A stretch of DNA of 40,652 nt from Acidimicrobiia bacterium (GCA_013812505.1 JACCTH010000013.1:1-40652); one strand, 5' to 3'. Positions 26,314-35,738 are shown, numbered from the stretch's first letter. Notes: generated by a model not told the origin, from the letters alone. Numbers and translations are program-made.

Positions 26314-27429
26314 CTAGAGATCTATTGGATTGACCAAGTCGAGGATGATCGCGATCAGACCGAGAAAACCGACCAGCGTGATCACGACGGCCGCAACCGG
26401 GATCAAAACCCGCACGTTCACGGCTCGGCGGGTGATCTTCTCATAGAGCGCCACCGCAAAATGCCCTCCATCGAGGGGGTACAGCGGCAGCACGTTGAGG
26501 GCCGCGAGCATCACATTGACGGAAGCCAACAGAAACAAGAAAGATCCCCAGCCAATGTCTTCTACCTGGCTCCCGATATTGGCAACGCCGATCGGGCTCA
26601 CCGGCCTGAACTCGAGCGGAACGTCGGTGTTGCCGACGAGGACACCGGCCAGCCGTCCCAGCGTGCCGGGCTGCACGATCTGACCCAAGACCTGGAAGGT
26701 CACCACCACGCTCGAACCGAGTTGTTGGCCGGCCGACCCGATCGCTTCCCACAGGCTGAGCTTTCGTACCTCGACGGTCGGCCCGATGCCTAGGAACCCG
26801 CCCACTTCCCCGGTCTCCGGGTCGGTCCTGGTAGCGAGGGTGGCGGTGAGTTCGAGCACCTCGTCGCCTCGCTGGACCGTGAGCACGATCCGCTCCTCGG
26901 GTCGAGATGACAGCTCCTCTCCAACTGCCGTCCAGTCAGGAGTCGGAACACCATCGATCGCCAACACCCTGTCTCCTGCCTCCAAGCCTGCGTCGGCGGC
27001 CGGAGTAGGAGTGATTCCATCATCGAGGGTGGGGACGACTCCGGCGAGCGTGGTCGTCAACTCGCTGACACCGTTGAACATCAGGAGCGCGGCAAACATC
27101 AAATACGCGATCAAGAAGTTCATGCCGACGCCGGCCAGAACGACCACCGCTTTCTTCCAAAACGGCTGCTCGCGGTAGGTGCGACCGAGATCTGACTCCG
27201 GGACTTCTTCGAGAGGGTTCATCCCCACGATCCGGACGTACCCGCCGAGCGGTATCGCCTTGATCCCGTACTCGGTTTCCCCTCGTTTGAACGACCAAAT
27301 CCGAGGGCCGAAACCGAAGAAGAATTCGGTCGCCTTGACCCCCACCATCTTGGCGGCGAGGAAGTGCCCCAGCTCGTGGGCGGTCACGAAGAAAACGATG
27401 GCGAGAACCCCGCCGATAGCACCAGCCAA
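26314..27429 (-). CDS. rseP: Site-2 (RseP-like, M50) intramembrane metalloprotease
   Basis: 371 aa. Zinc site HEXXH at H18-E19-L-G-H22 in the first membrane helix (FFVTAHELGHFLAAKMVG), third ligand in the NVLPLYPLDGGHFAVAL motif near residue 320. A single PDZ domain lies between (AGLEAGDRVLAIDGVPTPDWTAVGEELSSRPEERIVLTVQRGDEVLEL). Family members cut anti-sigma factors or other membrane proteins within the bilayer; the substrate here is unknown. In actinobacteria this gene usually sits between dxr and ispG, as here except for the inserted kinase and hydrolase genes. Confidence 0.93.
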   Translation of the reverse strand: MAGAIGGVLAIVFFVTAHELGHFLAAKMVGVKATEFFFGFGPRIWSFKRGETEYGIKAIPLGGYVRIVGMNPLEEVPESDLGRTYREQPFWKKAVVVLAGVGMNFLIAYLMFAALLMFNGVSELTTTLAGVVPTLDDGITPTPAADAGLEAGDRVLAIDGVPTPDWTAVGEELSSRPEERIVLTVQRGDEVLELTATLATRTDPETGEVGGFLGIGPTVEVRKLSLWEAIGSAGQQLGSSVVVTFQVLGQIVQPGTLGRLAGVLVGNTDVPLEFRPVSPIGVANIGSQVEDIGWGSFLFLLASVNVMLAALNVLPLYPLDGGHFAVALYEKITRRAVNVRVLIPVAAVVITLVGFLGLIAIILDLVNPIDL

Positions 27430-27441
27430 AGTATTTTCAGG

Positions 27442-28581
27442 CTACCGGAGGAGATTGCCAATGCACGTGCTAGCGATCCGGCGCGCCTCCTGATCAGCTA
27501 GCTGCACGTCGGCCAGACTTCTGACCGGCTGGTTCTCGACCTCGCCAAGTGTGTGCTCAATCACCTGAGCGATCCCGAGAAAATCGAGCTGATCGTTCAA
27601 GAAAGCGTCGACGGCGACCTCGTCGGCAGCGTTGAAAACGGCCGGGCTCGTCCCGCCGGCGCGGCCCGCGGCATAACCGAGAGCGAGAGTGGGGAAAGTC
27701 TCGAGGTCGGGTTCCTCAAAGTGAAAGGACGCACCGGCAAGCGTAAGTTCGGAAACGATCGATTTCGCCCGATTGGGGTAGGTGAGGGCATACGCGATCG
27801 GCAGTCGCATGTCGGCGGGGCCAAGCTGGGCCTTCATGGAGCCATCGGAGAAGACGACTAACGAATGGATCACGCTCTCGGGATGGATCACGACCTCGAC
27901 CTGGTCCAATCCGAGCTCGAATAGCGCGGACGCCTCGAGAACCTCGAGAGCTTTGTTCGCCAGGGTCGCCGAGTCGATGGTGACCCGTTGGCCCATGTCC
28001 CAATTCGGGTGCCGCAAGGCCTGTTGGGGCGTCACCTCCGCGAGCGCCCGCCTTTTCATTCCTCGAAATGGTCCCCCCGAGGCGGTAAGCACGATCTTTG
28101 CCGGCGGAGGCTCGCCCACGAGGCATTGAAAGATCGCCGAATGCTCTGAATCGACCGGGATCAACTCGCCGCCTCCCCTGGCGACCGCCTCCCTCACGAG
28201 CACACCCGCCGCGACCATCGATTCTTTGTTGGCAAGCGCCAACCGGTTCCCGGCCTCGGCGGCAGCGAGTGTCACCGGCAGACCGGCAACCCCGACGATG
28301 GCATTCATGACGATTTGGCCCGGATGGCTGGCCATTGCAATCAAGGCTTCGGGACCGAATCCGACCAGCCGCGACCCAAGCTGCTCGACAAAACCGTCCC
28401 GCGCCTCCCCATTGTCGGCCACCGCCACGTCCGCTGCTGGATACCGCTTGGCGATCTCGAGGAGCTCATCGCTCGGCCGGCGCGCGGCAATGCCGGTGAC
28501 GGTCATCTCGAGCTGGTCGGCGACGGCGAGCGTTTGGCGTCCTATGGAGCCGGTGACTCCCAGGACCGCGAGCGATTCCAC
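27442..28581 (-). CDS. dxr: 1-deoxy-D-xylulose 5-phosphate reductoisomerase
   Basis: 379 aa, normal length. First committed step of the MEP isoprenoid pathway. NADPH-binding GVTGSIGRQTLAVAD at the N-terminus, ALANKESMVAAGVLV, the metal-binding VDSEHSAIFQCL, ASGGPFRG, the GQRVTIDSATLANKALEVLEA segment and the HPESVIHSLVVFSDGSMKAQL motif are all present. Starts five bases after the cdsA stop. Confidence 0.97.
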   Translation of the reverse strand: MESLAVLGVTGSIGRQTLAVADQLEMTVTGIAARRPSDELLEIAKRYPAADVAVADNGEARDGFVEQLGSRLVGFGPEALIAMASHPGQIVMNAIVGVAGLPVTLAAAEAGNRLALANKESMVAAGVLVREAVARGGGELIPVDSEHSAIFQCLVGEPPPAKIVLTASGGPFRGMKRRALAEVTPQQALRHPNWDMGQRVTIDSATLANKALEVLEASALFELGLDQVEVVIHPESVIHSLVVFSDGSMKAQLGPADMRLPIAYALTYPNRAKSIVSELTLAGASFHFEEPDLETFPTLALGYAAGRAGGTSPAVFNAADEVAVDAFLNDQLDFLGIAQVIEHTLGEVENQPVRSLADVQLADQEARRIASTCIGNLLR

Positions 28582-28585
28582 GTCC

Positions 28586-29773
28586 CTAGAGGAGGCCGGT
28601 CTCGCGGAAAAATAGAAAGGCGGCAGGTACTACGAAAAGAAGGCCGTCGAGCCGGTCGAGCAGGCCACCGTGCCCGGGCATGACCGCGCCCATGTCCTTG
28701 ACGCCGAGGCTCCGCTTCACGAGCGACTCAGCGGCATCCCCGATTGGCGAAAGGACAACCACGAGCAGAGTCACAACCAACCCTTGGTTCAGCGACAGGG
28801 GGAAATAGTCGACAGTCGAAAGGAAGGCGGCGGCGGCTGTGGCGAGGACGAGGCCGCCGATGTAGCCCTCCCAGGTCTTCTTCGGCGAAAGGACCGGTGA
28901 GAACGGATGGCGCCCCATCACCCGGCCGGCGAAGTAGCTGCCCATATCGAAGATCGCCACCACCAGGACGAGAAAGAGGATCAGCGGGATGGGGTTGGTA
29001 GCCCGGCCGATGACAACGGCGAAGCCCAGGAGGGAAACCCAGGCCGCTCCGAAGACGGTCAACGCGGCGTTGTCGAGTGGACGGCGACGCGGAACAATCG
29101 TGTAGAAAGCCATCACTGCCAGCATCACCAGGACGATGGTCACCAGCATCGGACCGGGTCCGCCCAGATGGGCGGCGATTGCCACTCCGATCACGCCCAA
29201 CAGGCCAAAGAGAGCAATTGGGACGAAACCATTTCTGCGCAGAGTCGTGTAGAACTCGGCCAGAGCGACAACCATTAAGAAGCCGATGAAGGAAGTGAAG
29301 AACCAACCCCGCAAGAAGAGCGTGAGGCCGAACACCCCGACGAGCACCACCGCCGAGATCACTCGCAACGTCAGGTCACTGGCAGCCGTCTGCTCGATGT
29401 GCTCGAGCTCCTCCTCACTCGGATTTGGATGACCGGTTACGTCACCGAAGTCGATCAATCCGGTGCCGATGCCCGCCATCGTCGCGGCGACGGGGCCAGG
29501 ATCGGTTTCGTTGCCGCTGCGGGAGATCTCCTCGGCAAGGTCGCGGTACTCGGCGGTCGTGGCCGACAAGTAGAGCTGCTCGGACAACGGAATATCCTCG
29601 TCGGCCGGCAAGAGATCCCCGATCGTGGAGCCAGCGGACTCCTCGTCTGCTTCGTCGATCGGCTCCTCCCAAGGACGGGAGAACTTGTGGCCGCTGGCGG
29701 TAGCTTCTAGCTCCGGCTCATCGGCCAGGTCGGGTGCCAGGTCAGGTGCTTGGGGCTCATCGGGGGTGGCCAT
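28586..29773 (-). CDS. cdsA: Phosphatidate cytidylyltransferase with long acidic N-terminal extension
   Basis: 395 aa against about 285 for E. coli CdsA. It makes CDP-diacylglycerol from phosphatidate and CTP. The C-terminal signature is complete: SPKKTWEGYIGGL, then SPIGDAAESLVKRSLGVKD and MPGHGGLLDRLDGLLF. Eight or so membrane helices begin near residue 130. The first roughly 125 residues are soluble, acidic and probably disordered (DEPQAPDLAPDLADEPELEA, PIDEADEESAG, LPADEDIPLSEQLYL); I do not recognise any domain there. Four bases after frr. Confidence 0.94.
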   Translation of the reverse strand: MATPDEPQAPDLAPDLADEPELEATASGHKFSRPWEEPIDEADEESAGSTIGDLLPADEDIPLSEQLYLSATTAEYRDLAEEISRSGNETDPGPVAATMAGIGTGLIDFGDVTGHPNPSEEELEHIEQTAASDLTLRVISAVVLVGVFGLTLFLRGWFFTSFIGFLMVVALAEFYTTLRRNGFVPIALFGLLGVIGVAIAAHLGGPGPMLVTIVLVMLAVMAFYTIVPRRRPLDNAALTVFGAAWVSLLGFAVVIGRATNPIPLILFLVLVVAIFDMGSYFAGRVMGRHPFSPVLSPKKTWEGYIGGLVLATAAAAFLSTVDYFPLSLNQGLVVTLLVVVLSPIGDAAESLVKRSLGVKDMGAVMPGHGGLLDRLDGLLFVVPAAFLFFRETGLL

Positions 29774-29776
29774 TCC

Positions 29777-30328
29777 TCAGACCTCAGCCAACTCGTGCTC
29801 TTTGCCCACCAGGAGCTCGTCGATGCGATGGACGAATTGGTCGGTCAGCTCCTGCAGCTCCTTCTCCCCCCGGCGGATCTCGTCGTCGGAAACCTCGTGC
29901 TTCAGCGCTTCGATGTCGTCTTTGCTGTGCCGGCGCACATTTCTCACCGCCACTCTGCCTTCCTCGGCCATGTGGCGCACCATCTTGGTCAGTTCCTTTC
30001 GGCGTTCCTCGGTGGGAGCTGGAAAGGCGAGACGAATCAGGTTGCCGTCGTTGCTCGGGTTCAGGCCAAGGTCGGAGGCGCGGATGGCCTTCTCGATCGC
30101 AACAAGCGACGACTTGTCAAACGGCTGGACGACAAGCAGCCGCGGCTCGGGCACGGAGAAGGACGCGAGCTGTTGGAGGGGGGTCGAGGTGCCGTAGTAG
30201 TCAATCGTTATCCGGTGGAGGATCTGGGGGTTGGCTCGTCCGGTGCGAACCGTGGCGAACTCGGAACTGACATGCTCGGCCGCCTGCTCCATCTTCTTTC
30301 GGGCTTCAGCCAAAACCTCAGTGATCAT
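29777..30328 (-). CDS. frr: Ribosome recycling factor
   Basis: 183 aa, the usual length. Splits post-termination ribosomes with EF-G. Conserved segments: EFATVRTGRANPQIL near residue 25, ITIDYYGTSTPLQQLASFSVPEPRLLVVQPFDKS, AIRASDLGLNPSNDGNLIRLAFPAPTEERRKELTKMVRHMAEEGRVAVRNVRR, and RRGEKELQELTDQFVHRIDELL at the C-terminus. Ten bases after pyrH. Confidence 0.97.
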   Translation of the reverse strand: MITEVLAEARKKMEQAAEHVSSEFATVRTGRANPQILHRITIDYYGTSTPLQQLASFSVPEPRLLVVQPFDKSSLVAIEKAIRASDLGLNPSNDGNLIRLAFPAPTEERRKELTKMVRHMAEEGRVAVRNVRRHSKDDIEALKHEVSDDEIRRGEKELQELTDQFVHRIDELLVGKEHELAEV

Positions 30329-30337
30329 CTCGCCTCC

Positions 30338-31042
30338 TCAGTGGATGACGGTGCCGATCGATTCGCCCGAGATCGCTCGAACAATGTTGCCCGCCACAGT
30401 CATGTCAAACACAACGATTGGGATGTCGTGCTCTCGGCACATGGTAATTGCGGTGGCATCCATCACCCTGAGCCCACCCGCGAGGAACTCCATGTAGGTC
30501 AACTCGGAATGACGGGTCGCCTCCGGGTGGGTTTGCGGATCCGCCGTATAGATGCCGTCGACCTTGCTCGCCTTGAGGAGGGATTCGGCGCCGATCTCGA
30601 CGGCGCGCAAGGCGGCGGCTGTGTCAGTCGTAAAGAAGGGGTTGCCAGTGCCGGCGGCGAAAACGACTACGCGGCCCTTTTCGAGATGGCGCATCGCCCG
30701 TAGCCGAATGTAGGGCTCGGCTAGCTGTTGCATGGCGATGGCGCTCTGGACCCGCGCCTCGACACCGTTGTGTTCAAGAGCATCCCGCAGGGCCAATGCA
30801 TTTATCACCGTGGCCAGCATGCCCATGTAATGCGCATTGGCCAGGTCCATCCCTTTGGCCTGTTGGGAGACTCCGCGAAAGATGTTGCCGCCACCAACCA
30901 CGATGGCGACTTCATGCCCCGAGATGATGCCTTCGGCCACCTCCTGGGCGACCCGGGCAATCGTGGCAGGGTCGATGCCGAAGCCAACGGACGGATCAGC
31001 GAAGGCTTCCCCTGAGAGCTTGAGCAGCACCCTTCTCCCCAT
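30338..31042 (-). CDS. pyrH: Uridylate kinase (UMP kinase)
   Basis: 234 aa hexameric amino-acid-kinase fold enzyme making UDP from UMP. Landmarks: [13 protein letters not shown] at the start, [28 protein letters not shown]-type motif (here [21 protein letters not shown]), [28 protein letters not shown] and [18 protein letters not shown]. One-base overlap with the tsf stop region. Confidence 0.97.
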   Translation of the reverse strand: MGRRVLLKLSGEAFADPSVGFGIDPATIARVAQEVAEGIISGHEVAIVVGGGNIFRGVSQQAKGMDLANAHYMGMLATVINALALRDALEHNGVEARVQSAIAMQQLAEPYIRLRAMRHLEKGRVVVFAAGTGNPFFTTDTAAALRAVEIGAESLLKASKVDGIYTADPQTHPEATRHSELTYMEFLAGGLRVMDATAITMCREHDIPIVVFDMTVAGNIVRAISGESIGTVIH

Positions 31043-31656
31043 CAGTCTCCGATCTCCAACCGAGCCATACGACGAACCGAGATGTTCTCGCCCATCTTGG
31101 CCGCGAGTTGGTTCACGTAGGCCTCCACGGTGCCCTCGAACTTCTCGGTGTTGGCAAATTTCTGTTCATAGAGGACGTTCGTCTCGTAGAAGGACTTGAT
31201 CTTGCCGTCGACGATCTTACCGATGATGTTTTCGGGTTTGCCCTCCTCCCGAGCCTGTCGAGTGGCGAAGTCGCGTTCTTCGGCCAGAACTGCCGGATCG
31301 ACGTCGTCTCGGCGGATCCACCCGGGACGACCCCAGGCGATATGAAGGGCGATGTCGTTGGCGACCGCCTTGAAGTCGGGATGCTTGGCTACGAAGTCGG
31401 TCTCCGAGGCGAGGTCCACCAGGACGCCAATTACGGGCCGTTCCGCTTGGTGGTGGATGTAGGTCCCGATCGAGCCTTGGTTGGCCTCGCGTTCACCGGC
31501 CCGCTTGGCCACTTTGGCCAAACCCCGGACACGCAGGATCTCGGCGGCTTTGTCCATGTCGCCCTCGGTCTCCACCAGGGCTTTCTTGGCGTCCATCATC
31601 CCGACACCGGCGATCTGTCGCAGACGCTGAACGTCTTTGGCGGAGATCTCAGCCAT
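31042..31656 (-). CDS. tsf: Translation elongation factor Ts
   Basis: 204 aa from ATG 31656 ([27 protein letters not shown]); ATG 31662, two codons upstream, is possible and overlaps the rpsB end slightly more. Nucleotide exchange factor for EF-Tu. The EF-Tu-contact motif [13 protein letters not shown] is present. The core is the short form (about 200 aa), with one of the two core subdomains of the E. coli-size protein reduced, as in many non-proteobacteria. Overlaps rpsB by 8 bases. Confidence 0.95.
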   Translation of the reverse strand: MAEISAKDVQRLRQIAGVGMMDAKKALVETEGDMDKAAEILRVRGLAKVAKRAGEREANQGSIGTYIHHQAERPVIGVLVDLASETDFVAKHPDFKAVANDIALHIAWGRPGWIRRDDVDPAVLAEERDFATRQAREEGKPENIIGKIVDGKIKSFYETNVLYEQKFANTEKFEGTVEAYVNQLAAKMGENISVRRMARLEIGD

Positions 31657-32374
31657 CTGCATTCTCGGGCGCGAAGTCGGACTCCTTTTGATCTACGCCT
31701 TTGCCGGCCCGGCAGGCCTCGGCCAAGGCGCCGGCTACAACGGCCGCCGCCCGAATTGCATCGTCATTGCCGGCAATCACGTAATCGATGTTGTCGGGAT
31801 CGCAATTGGAGTCGACCAGCGCCAGCGTGGTGATCCCCAGACGGGTGGCTTCCTTGACAGCGGTGTGCTCGGTATTGACGTCGACGATGAAGATGGCGTC
31901 AGGCGCCTTCGTCATCTCCCGCACCCCGCCCAAAGTCTGCTGGAGCTTTTGCAGCTCGCGACTGATCGAGAGTCGCTCCCGCTTGGAAAGCGCCGCGATC
32001 TCGTTGGAGGCCTCCATGCGCTCGAGCTCCTTCATGTAAAAGATGCGCTTTTGGATCGTGGCGAAATTCGTCAGCATTCCCCCGAGCCAGCGAAAGTTCA
32101 CATAGGGCATACCGGCTGAGTTGGCAGCATCGGCGATGGGCGCCTGGGCCTGCTTCTTGGTCCCTACGAAAAGGACTGTGCCTCCGTCGGCCGCGAGTCC
32201 CTTCAGATATTCGGCGGCAGCCTCGACCTGCGTCAGGGTTTGGCGCAGATCGATGATGTGGATCCCGTTGCGCTCGCCGTAGATGTACGGCTTCATCTTG
32301 GGATTCCACCGCCTGGTTTGGTGCCCGAAATGCACTCCGGCTTCGAGCAGCTGCTTGATGGTGACCACAGCCAC
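31649..32374 (-). CDS. rpsB: 30S ribosomal protein S2
   Basis: 241 aa from GTG 32374 with an AGAAGGAGC Shine-Dalgarno. Conserved N-terminal MAVVTIKQLLEAGVHFGHQTRRWNPKMKPYIYGERNGIHIIDL spans residues 1-43; VGTKKQAQ, RWLGGMLTNFATIQ, PDAIFIVDVNTEHTAVKEA and DSNCDPDNIDYVIAGNDDAIRA follow. C-terminus short. The 146-base gap to whiG on its 5' side should hold its promoter. Confidence 0.97.
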   Translation of the reverse strand: MAVVTIKQLLEAGVHFGHQTRRWNPKMKPYIYGERNGIHIIDLRQTLTQVEAAAEYLKGLAADGGTVLFVGTKKQAQAPIADAANSAGMPYVNFRWLGGMLTNFATIQKRIFYMKELERMEASNEIAALSKRERLSISRELQKLQQTLGGVREMTKAPDAIFIVDVNTEHTAVKEATRLGITTLALVDSNCDPDNIDYVIAGNDDAIRAAAVVAGALAEACRAGKGVDQKESDFAPENADG

Positions 32375-32509
32375 GATTGCTCCTTCTCTGGTTGTTCCTC
32401 CGCCGGTGCTGCCGATCTGGCACGACCCTTCTGGGCCTTCCTCACCCGACCCCCGTCAAGAAGACAGGGCCGACCAGGAGGAATCACCGACGTGTGTCGT
32501 TGGAGTGGG

Positions 32510-32515
32510 ATTGTA
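32510..32515 (-). promoter_or_regulatory. Candidate -10 box for rpsB-tsf-pyrH-frr
   Basis: TACAAT on the minus strand within CGCTTACAATCCC, six bases after the whiG stop codon and about 135 bases before the rpsB start. No convincing -35 at 16-18 bases (TTGCGT is 20 bases away). The long leader could carry S2 autoregulation, but I see no clear structure. Confidence 0.3.
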
Positions 32516-32520
32516 AGCGG

Positions 32521-33291
32521 TCAGGACATCCGATTACGCAAAGACAAGACACTTTTGGCGTGAATCTGACAGACCCGCGATTCAGTGACCCCCAAGACCT
32601 CTCCGATCTCGGCCAACGTCAAACCTTCGAAGTAGTAGAGGGTGATCACCAGCCGTTCGCGATCGGGTAACCGGTTGATCGCATCGCCCAGGATGTGACG
32701 GGTCTCCTCGGCGTGGAAAGCAGCCTCAGGCCCCACCCCGGCGCGGTCGGGAATGAAGTCGCCGAGCGACGAAGCCGAGTCTGGCCCGATGAGCTCGTCC
32801 AAGGCCACCAACCCGAGGTTCGACATTTCTGCCAGGGTTCCCCGCACCGATTCGACGTCCTGATCCATGTGACGAGCGAGCTCCTCGTCCGAGGGTGTCC
32901 GGTGCAAACGATGCTCCAGCTCCGACATCGACCTTTCCACCTCGCGGGCGCGGGAACGAACCGACCGCGGCACCCAATCGAGGGAACGCAAGCCATCCAG
33001 GATCGAACCTTTGATGCGGTTGATCGCGTAAGTCTCGAACTTGAAACCACGCTCCGGTTCGAACTTGTCGATCGCGTCAATGAGGCCAAACACCCCGTAG
33101 GAGACGAGATCCGCCTGGTCGACGTTGCGCGGCAGTCCGGCGGCGACTCTCCCGGCGACGAACTTCACCAACGGCGAGTACTGGAGGATGAGCGCCTCGC
33201 GCGCGTGACCGTCGGAGTCATCCTTGAGCCGCTGCCACAGAGTGGTTACGGCGTAGGAGGGATCGTCATGCTCTGGGATGGCTGAGGTCAT
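32521..33291 (-). CDS. whiG: RNA polymerase sigma factor WhiG/FliA type
   Basis: 256 aa. Sigma-70 group 3. Region 2: LILQYSPLVKFVAGRVAAGLPRNVDQADLVSYGVFGLIDAIDKFEPERGFKFETYAINRIKGSILDGLRSLDWVPRSVR; region 3: HRLHRTPSDEELARHM; region 4 helix-turn-helix: EGLTLAEIGEVLGVTESRVCQIHAKSV. WhiG directs sporulation in Streptomyces and FliA directs motility genes elsewhere; no flagellar genes are here, and the position between xerC and rpsB is the actinobacterial WhiG one. ATG 33291 overlaps the xerC end by 26 bases. Confidence 0.93.
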   Translation of the reverse strand: MTSAIPEHDDPSYAVTTLWQRLKDDSDGHAREALILQYSPLVKFVAGRVAAGLPRNVDQADLVSYGVFGLIDAIDKFEPERGFKFETYAINRIKGSILDGLRSLDWVPRSVRSRAREVERSMSELEHRLHRTPSDEELARHMDQDVESVRGTLAEMSNLGLVALDELIGPDSASSLGDFIPDRAGVGPEAAFHAEETRHILGDAINRLPDRERLVITLYYFEGLTLAEIGEVLGVTESRVCQIHAKSVLSLRNRMS

Positions 33292-34129
33292 AGGTGCTTT
33301 GCAGGTGTTGGCGGGAGACGGCAGTGTAAATCTGGGTTGTCGCCAGATCGCGGTGTCCTAAGAGTTCTTGAACCGTACGGAGATCGGCACCGCCTTCGAG
33401 GAGGTGCGTCGCATAGGAGTGGCGGAGAGCGTGAGGAAAGGTGGCAGCCCGGCTGCGAACTGCCCGGCGGATACCCCGCTCATCAAGCTTTCCGCCGCGG
33501 ACTCCCAACCACAAGGCATCGCTCCTACCCGAATGAGCGAGTTGCCCCCGTCCCCTCTCGACGTAGGCCGCGACCGCATCTCGGGCAGGTCTTCCGATCG
33601 GGACCGCTCTCACCTTGCCGCCCTTTCCCGTCACGGTGATCAGATCGGTGGCGAAATCAGTGGTTCGCAGCTGCGCCAGCTCCGACACCCTGAGGCCAGT
33701 GCCGTAGAGGACTTCGAGAAGGGCCCGATCCCGCAAGTCGATGGGCGTCGCCGACGGGAGGCCGTCGAGGATCGAGGCGACCTGGCGACGCGGCAGCGCC
33801 CTGGGGAGGCGCTCTCCCAATCGAGGCCGGGCAAGCTGAGCAGCCGGGTTAGCCGGCAGGTGGCCCCGTTTGACCAAATCCTCGAGCCAACCCCGAACCG
33901 CCGAGGACTTCCGAGCGATCGATCGCCGGCTCAAACCTGCTTCTTCCAAATGCGCGAGGTAACGGCGCAAGAGATGGCGATCCACCAGGGCGGTGTCCTC
34001 GCCGCCTTGATCACCACAGAAGTCGAGGAACTGGAAAAGATCGCCCCGATACGCTGCAATCGTGTGCGGGCTCAGTTGGCGCTGGGAAGCGAGCCGCCCG
34101 AGGTAGTCGCCGACATCTTGCACGATCAT
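33266..34129 (-). CDS. xerC: Tyrosine recombinase XerC-like (chromosome dimer resolution)
   Basis: 287 aa from ATG 34129 (MIVQDVGDYLGRLASQRQLSPHTIAAYRGDLFQFLDF); in-frame starts at 34174 and 34249 are possible but add nothing conserved. Catalytic set complete: R in GTGLRVSEL, K in GKGGKVRAVP, H-x2-R in HALRHSYATHLL, H in LGHRDLATT and Y in IYTAVS. The genomic position next to whiG and dprA is that of the housekeeping XerC, so it is unlikely to be the integrase of the element 2 kb away. Confidence 0.93.
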   Translation of the reverse strand: MIVQDVGDYLGRLASQRQLSPHTIAAYRGDLFQFLDFCGDQGGEDTALVDRHLLRRYLAHLEEAGLSRRSIARKSSAVRGWLEDLVKRGHLPANPAAQLARPRLGERLPRALPRRQVASILDGLPSATPIDLRDRALLEVLYGTGLRVSELAQLRTTDFATDLITVTGKGGKVRAVPIGRPARDAVAAYVERGRGQLAHSGRSDALWLGVRGGKLDERGIRRAVRSRAATFPHALRHSYATHLLEGGADLRTVQELLGHRDLATTQIYTAVSRQHLQSTYDLSHPRA

Positions 34130-34205
34130 TCGAGTCAGGCTACGGGATCTCACTCCCTTTCCACCTGAACTATTCATAGGACGACCAAGTTTGAGAAGCC
34201 AGCTC

Positions 34206-34994
34206 ATGGGCTGGATACGTACACTCTTAGGGGGCATCGCAGCTCCCACCCAACGGATGGAGGAAGTGGTGGCGCGGGAGATCGGCTGGTCGACGGTGAT
34301 ACGGGCCTTGGGCTGGCTGGTGGCCCTGACTTTTGTGCTCGCGACCTTCCTAACCCTCCTTTTGGCGTTCGACGTGCTCGGCCCCGCCAGAGCGCGGAGA
34401 TGACTTCATCGAATTCAAGCTGGCTCAATTCGCCTGGGAGGAAGAGCGGTGGGTACTCGATTTCCCCGCCTCAGCCCTGTTCGCAATAGGGTTTCTCGGC
34501 CTAGCCGGCCTGGGCTCTGCGGTCGCCCGTCTCGCCGACACCTCTGATTCCCGGCGAAGTCTGGTGGCTTCCTCGTTGTGCTCGGCGGAGGCTTCAGTGC
34601 CGCGTCTCAGCTTCTCTGGATAGGCGCCAACCCTATCGCGACAAGCACCCGCTACTGCGACTGCGGACTTCTCGCGGAGGAGATCATGTCCCGAACGATG
34701 ATCCTGGGAACGGTCCGGGGGGATCCAGACATGGCTGATCAGTGGGGCCTTGGCCCTGCTCGCGGTGGGTGCATTGTTCGTTGCCACGATGCCCCAGAGG
34801 GCACTTCCACAATGGTGGCGAAGGCTCAACGTGGTCATTGCCGCTCTCAGCGTGATCGGGGTCCTTCTGCCCCTATTCGATGCCTATCCCCTCGATGTCC
34901 TTCTCACCCTGCTAATTGCAGGAATACTGCTTCCGATCTGGGCGATCTGGCTTGCGAGGCGCCCAGCAGACTTTTGGCACCGTCTATTCGCTGA
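34206..34994 (+). pseudogene. Multi-helix membrane protein broken by three single-base shifts
   Basis: Starts at ATG 34206 (TTG 34191 also possible), divergent from xerC. The frame changes three times, each time continuing a membrane-protein-like sequence. Segment 1 ends LLLAFDVLG; removing one C from the C4 run 34382-34385 continues PPERGDDFIEFKLAQFAWEE and ASALFAIGFLGLAGLG; adding a G at 34566-34567 continues SLVGFLVVLGGGFSAASQLL; removing one G from the G6 run 34717-34722 continues VRGIQTWLISGALALLAVGALF and LLPLFDAYPLDVLLTLLIAG. The last frame runs to 35082 over the dprA end; a further shift would stop at 34994. About six hydrophobic segments. Family not recognised. Confidence 0.7.
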
Positions 34995-35697
34995 GCTGGC
35001 GGCGGATCAGATCGGCCAGGGTCTCCCCCACCGAGGCCTCACTTTGGGCCAGTGCCGCCTCGATTGTGACCCCTTGTGCTGAGGTCCGGTTCGACAGTTG
35101 CCGCGGCGGTGGACCCAGCGCGAAGCTCAAAAGCTCGACCAGGTCATCGACGCCGAGCACTGGGTGGGCACCGTCTCGAATCAGCAGATTGCACCCTCGT
35201 GATACTGGGCGATCGATGTCGCCCGGAACGGCGAGCACCTCTTTTCCCATCTCGAGCGCCAACCGCGCCGTGATCAACGCCCCGCCATCCACGGCTGCCT
35301 CGATCACGACGGTCACCTCGGCCAGTGCGGCAATGATCCGGTTGCGAGCAGGAAAACGAAAAGGGGCGGGGGGAGTTCCCGGCGGGTACTCGCTAACCAA
35401 GCCGCCCCCGGTCGCAATCAGCTCGCGGGCAAGCGATTCATGCTGTTTGGGGTAGACCGTGTCGAGGCCCGATCCGAGCACGGCCCAGCCGGTGCCGCCC
35501 GCGTCGAGACAGGCTCGATGGGCGACGCCGTCGATGCCGCGGGCCAGCCCCGAGATCACCGGCCAGCCGCAGCCGACGACAGCCGCGGCGAATTGGGCGG
35601 CGACGCGATTGCCGTAGGACGTCGACCGGCGGCTCCCAACGATCGCCACCCCTGGTAACGAAGGCAGGGTGCCCTCGACCCAGACTTTGGCCGGCAA
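34984..35697 (-). CDS. dprA: DNA-processing protein DprA (short form lacking the N-terminal helical domain)
   Basis: 237 aa. Rossmann-like DprA core: GVAIVGSRRSTSYGNRVA, VISGLARGIDGVAHRACLDAGG, AVLGSGLDTVYPKQH, GGGLVSEYPPGTPPAPFRFPARNRIIAALAE, VVIEAAVDGGALITARLALEMGKEVLAVPGDI. Loads RecA on incoming single-stranded DNA in transformation. TTG 35697 is the only usual start in frame; upstream the frame stays open but overlaps the comM end and lacks ATG, GTG or TTG. The usual SAM-like N-terminal domain of about 80-100 residues is absent, so the start, or the gene, is atypical. The C-terminus keeps a short winged-helix-like tail. Confidence 0.85.
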   Translation of the reverse strand: MPAKVWVEGTLPSLPGVAIVGSRRSTSYGNRVAAQFAAAVVGCGWPVISGLARGIDGVAHRACLDAGGTGWAVLGSGLDTVYPKQHESLARELIATGGGLVSEYPPGTPPAPFRFPARNRIIAALAEVTVVIEAAVDGGALITARLALEMGKEVLAVPGDIDRPVSRGCNLLIRDGAHPVLGVDDLVELLSFALGPPPRQLSNRTSAQGVTIEAALAQSEASVGETLADLIRRQLSE

Positions 35698-35738
35698 CCC
35701 CGGCAGCTCGACGACGAACTCGGGAAGTGCCTGCTCGA

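Noticed and set aside
33266-34129. The Xer-type recombinase as integrase of the phage-like element
   Set aside because: It has the housekeeping position next to whiG and is separated from the element by dprA and the comM remnant, outside the junction.
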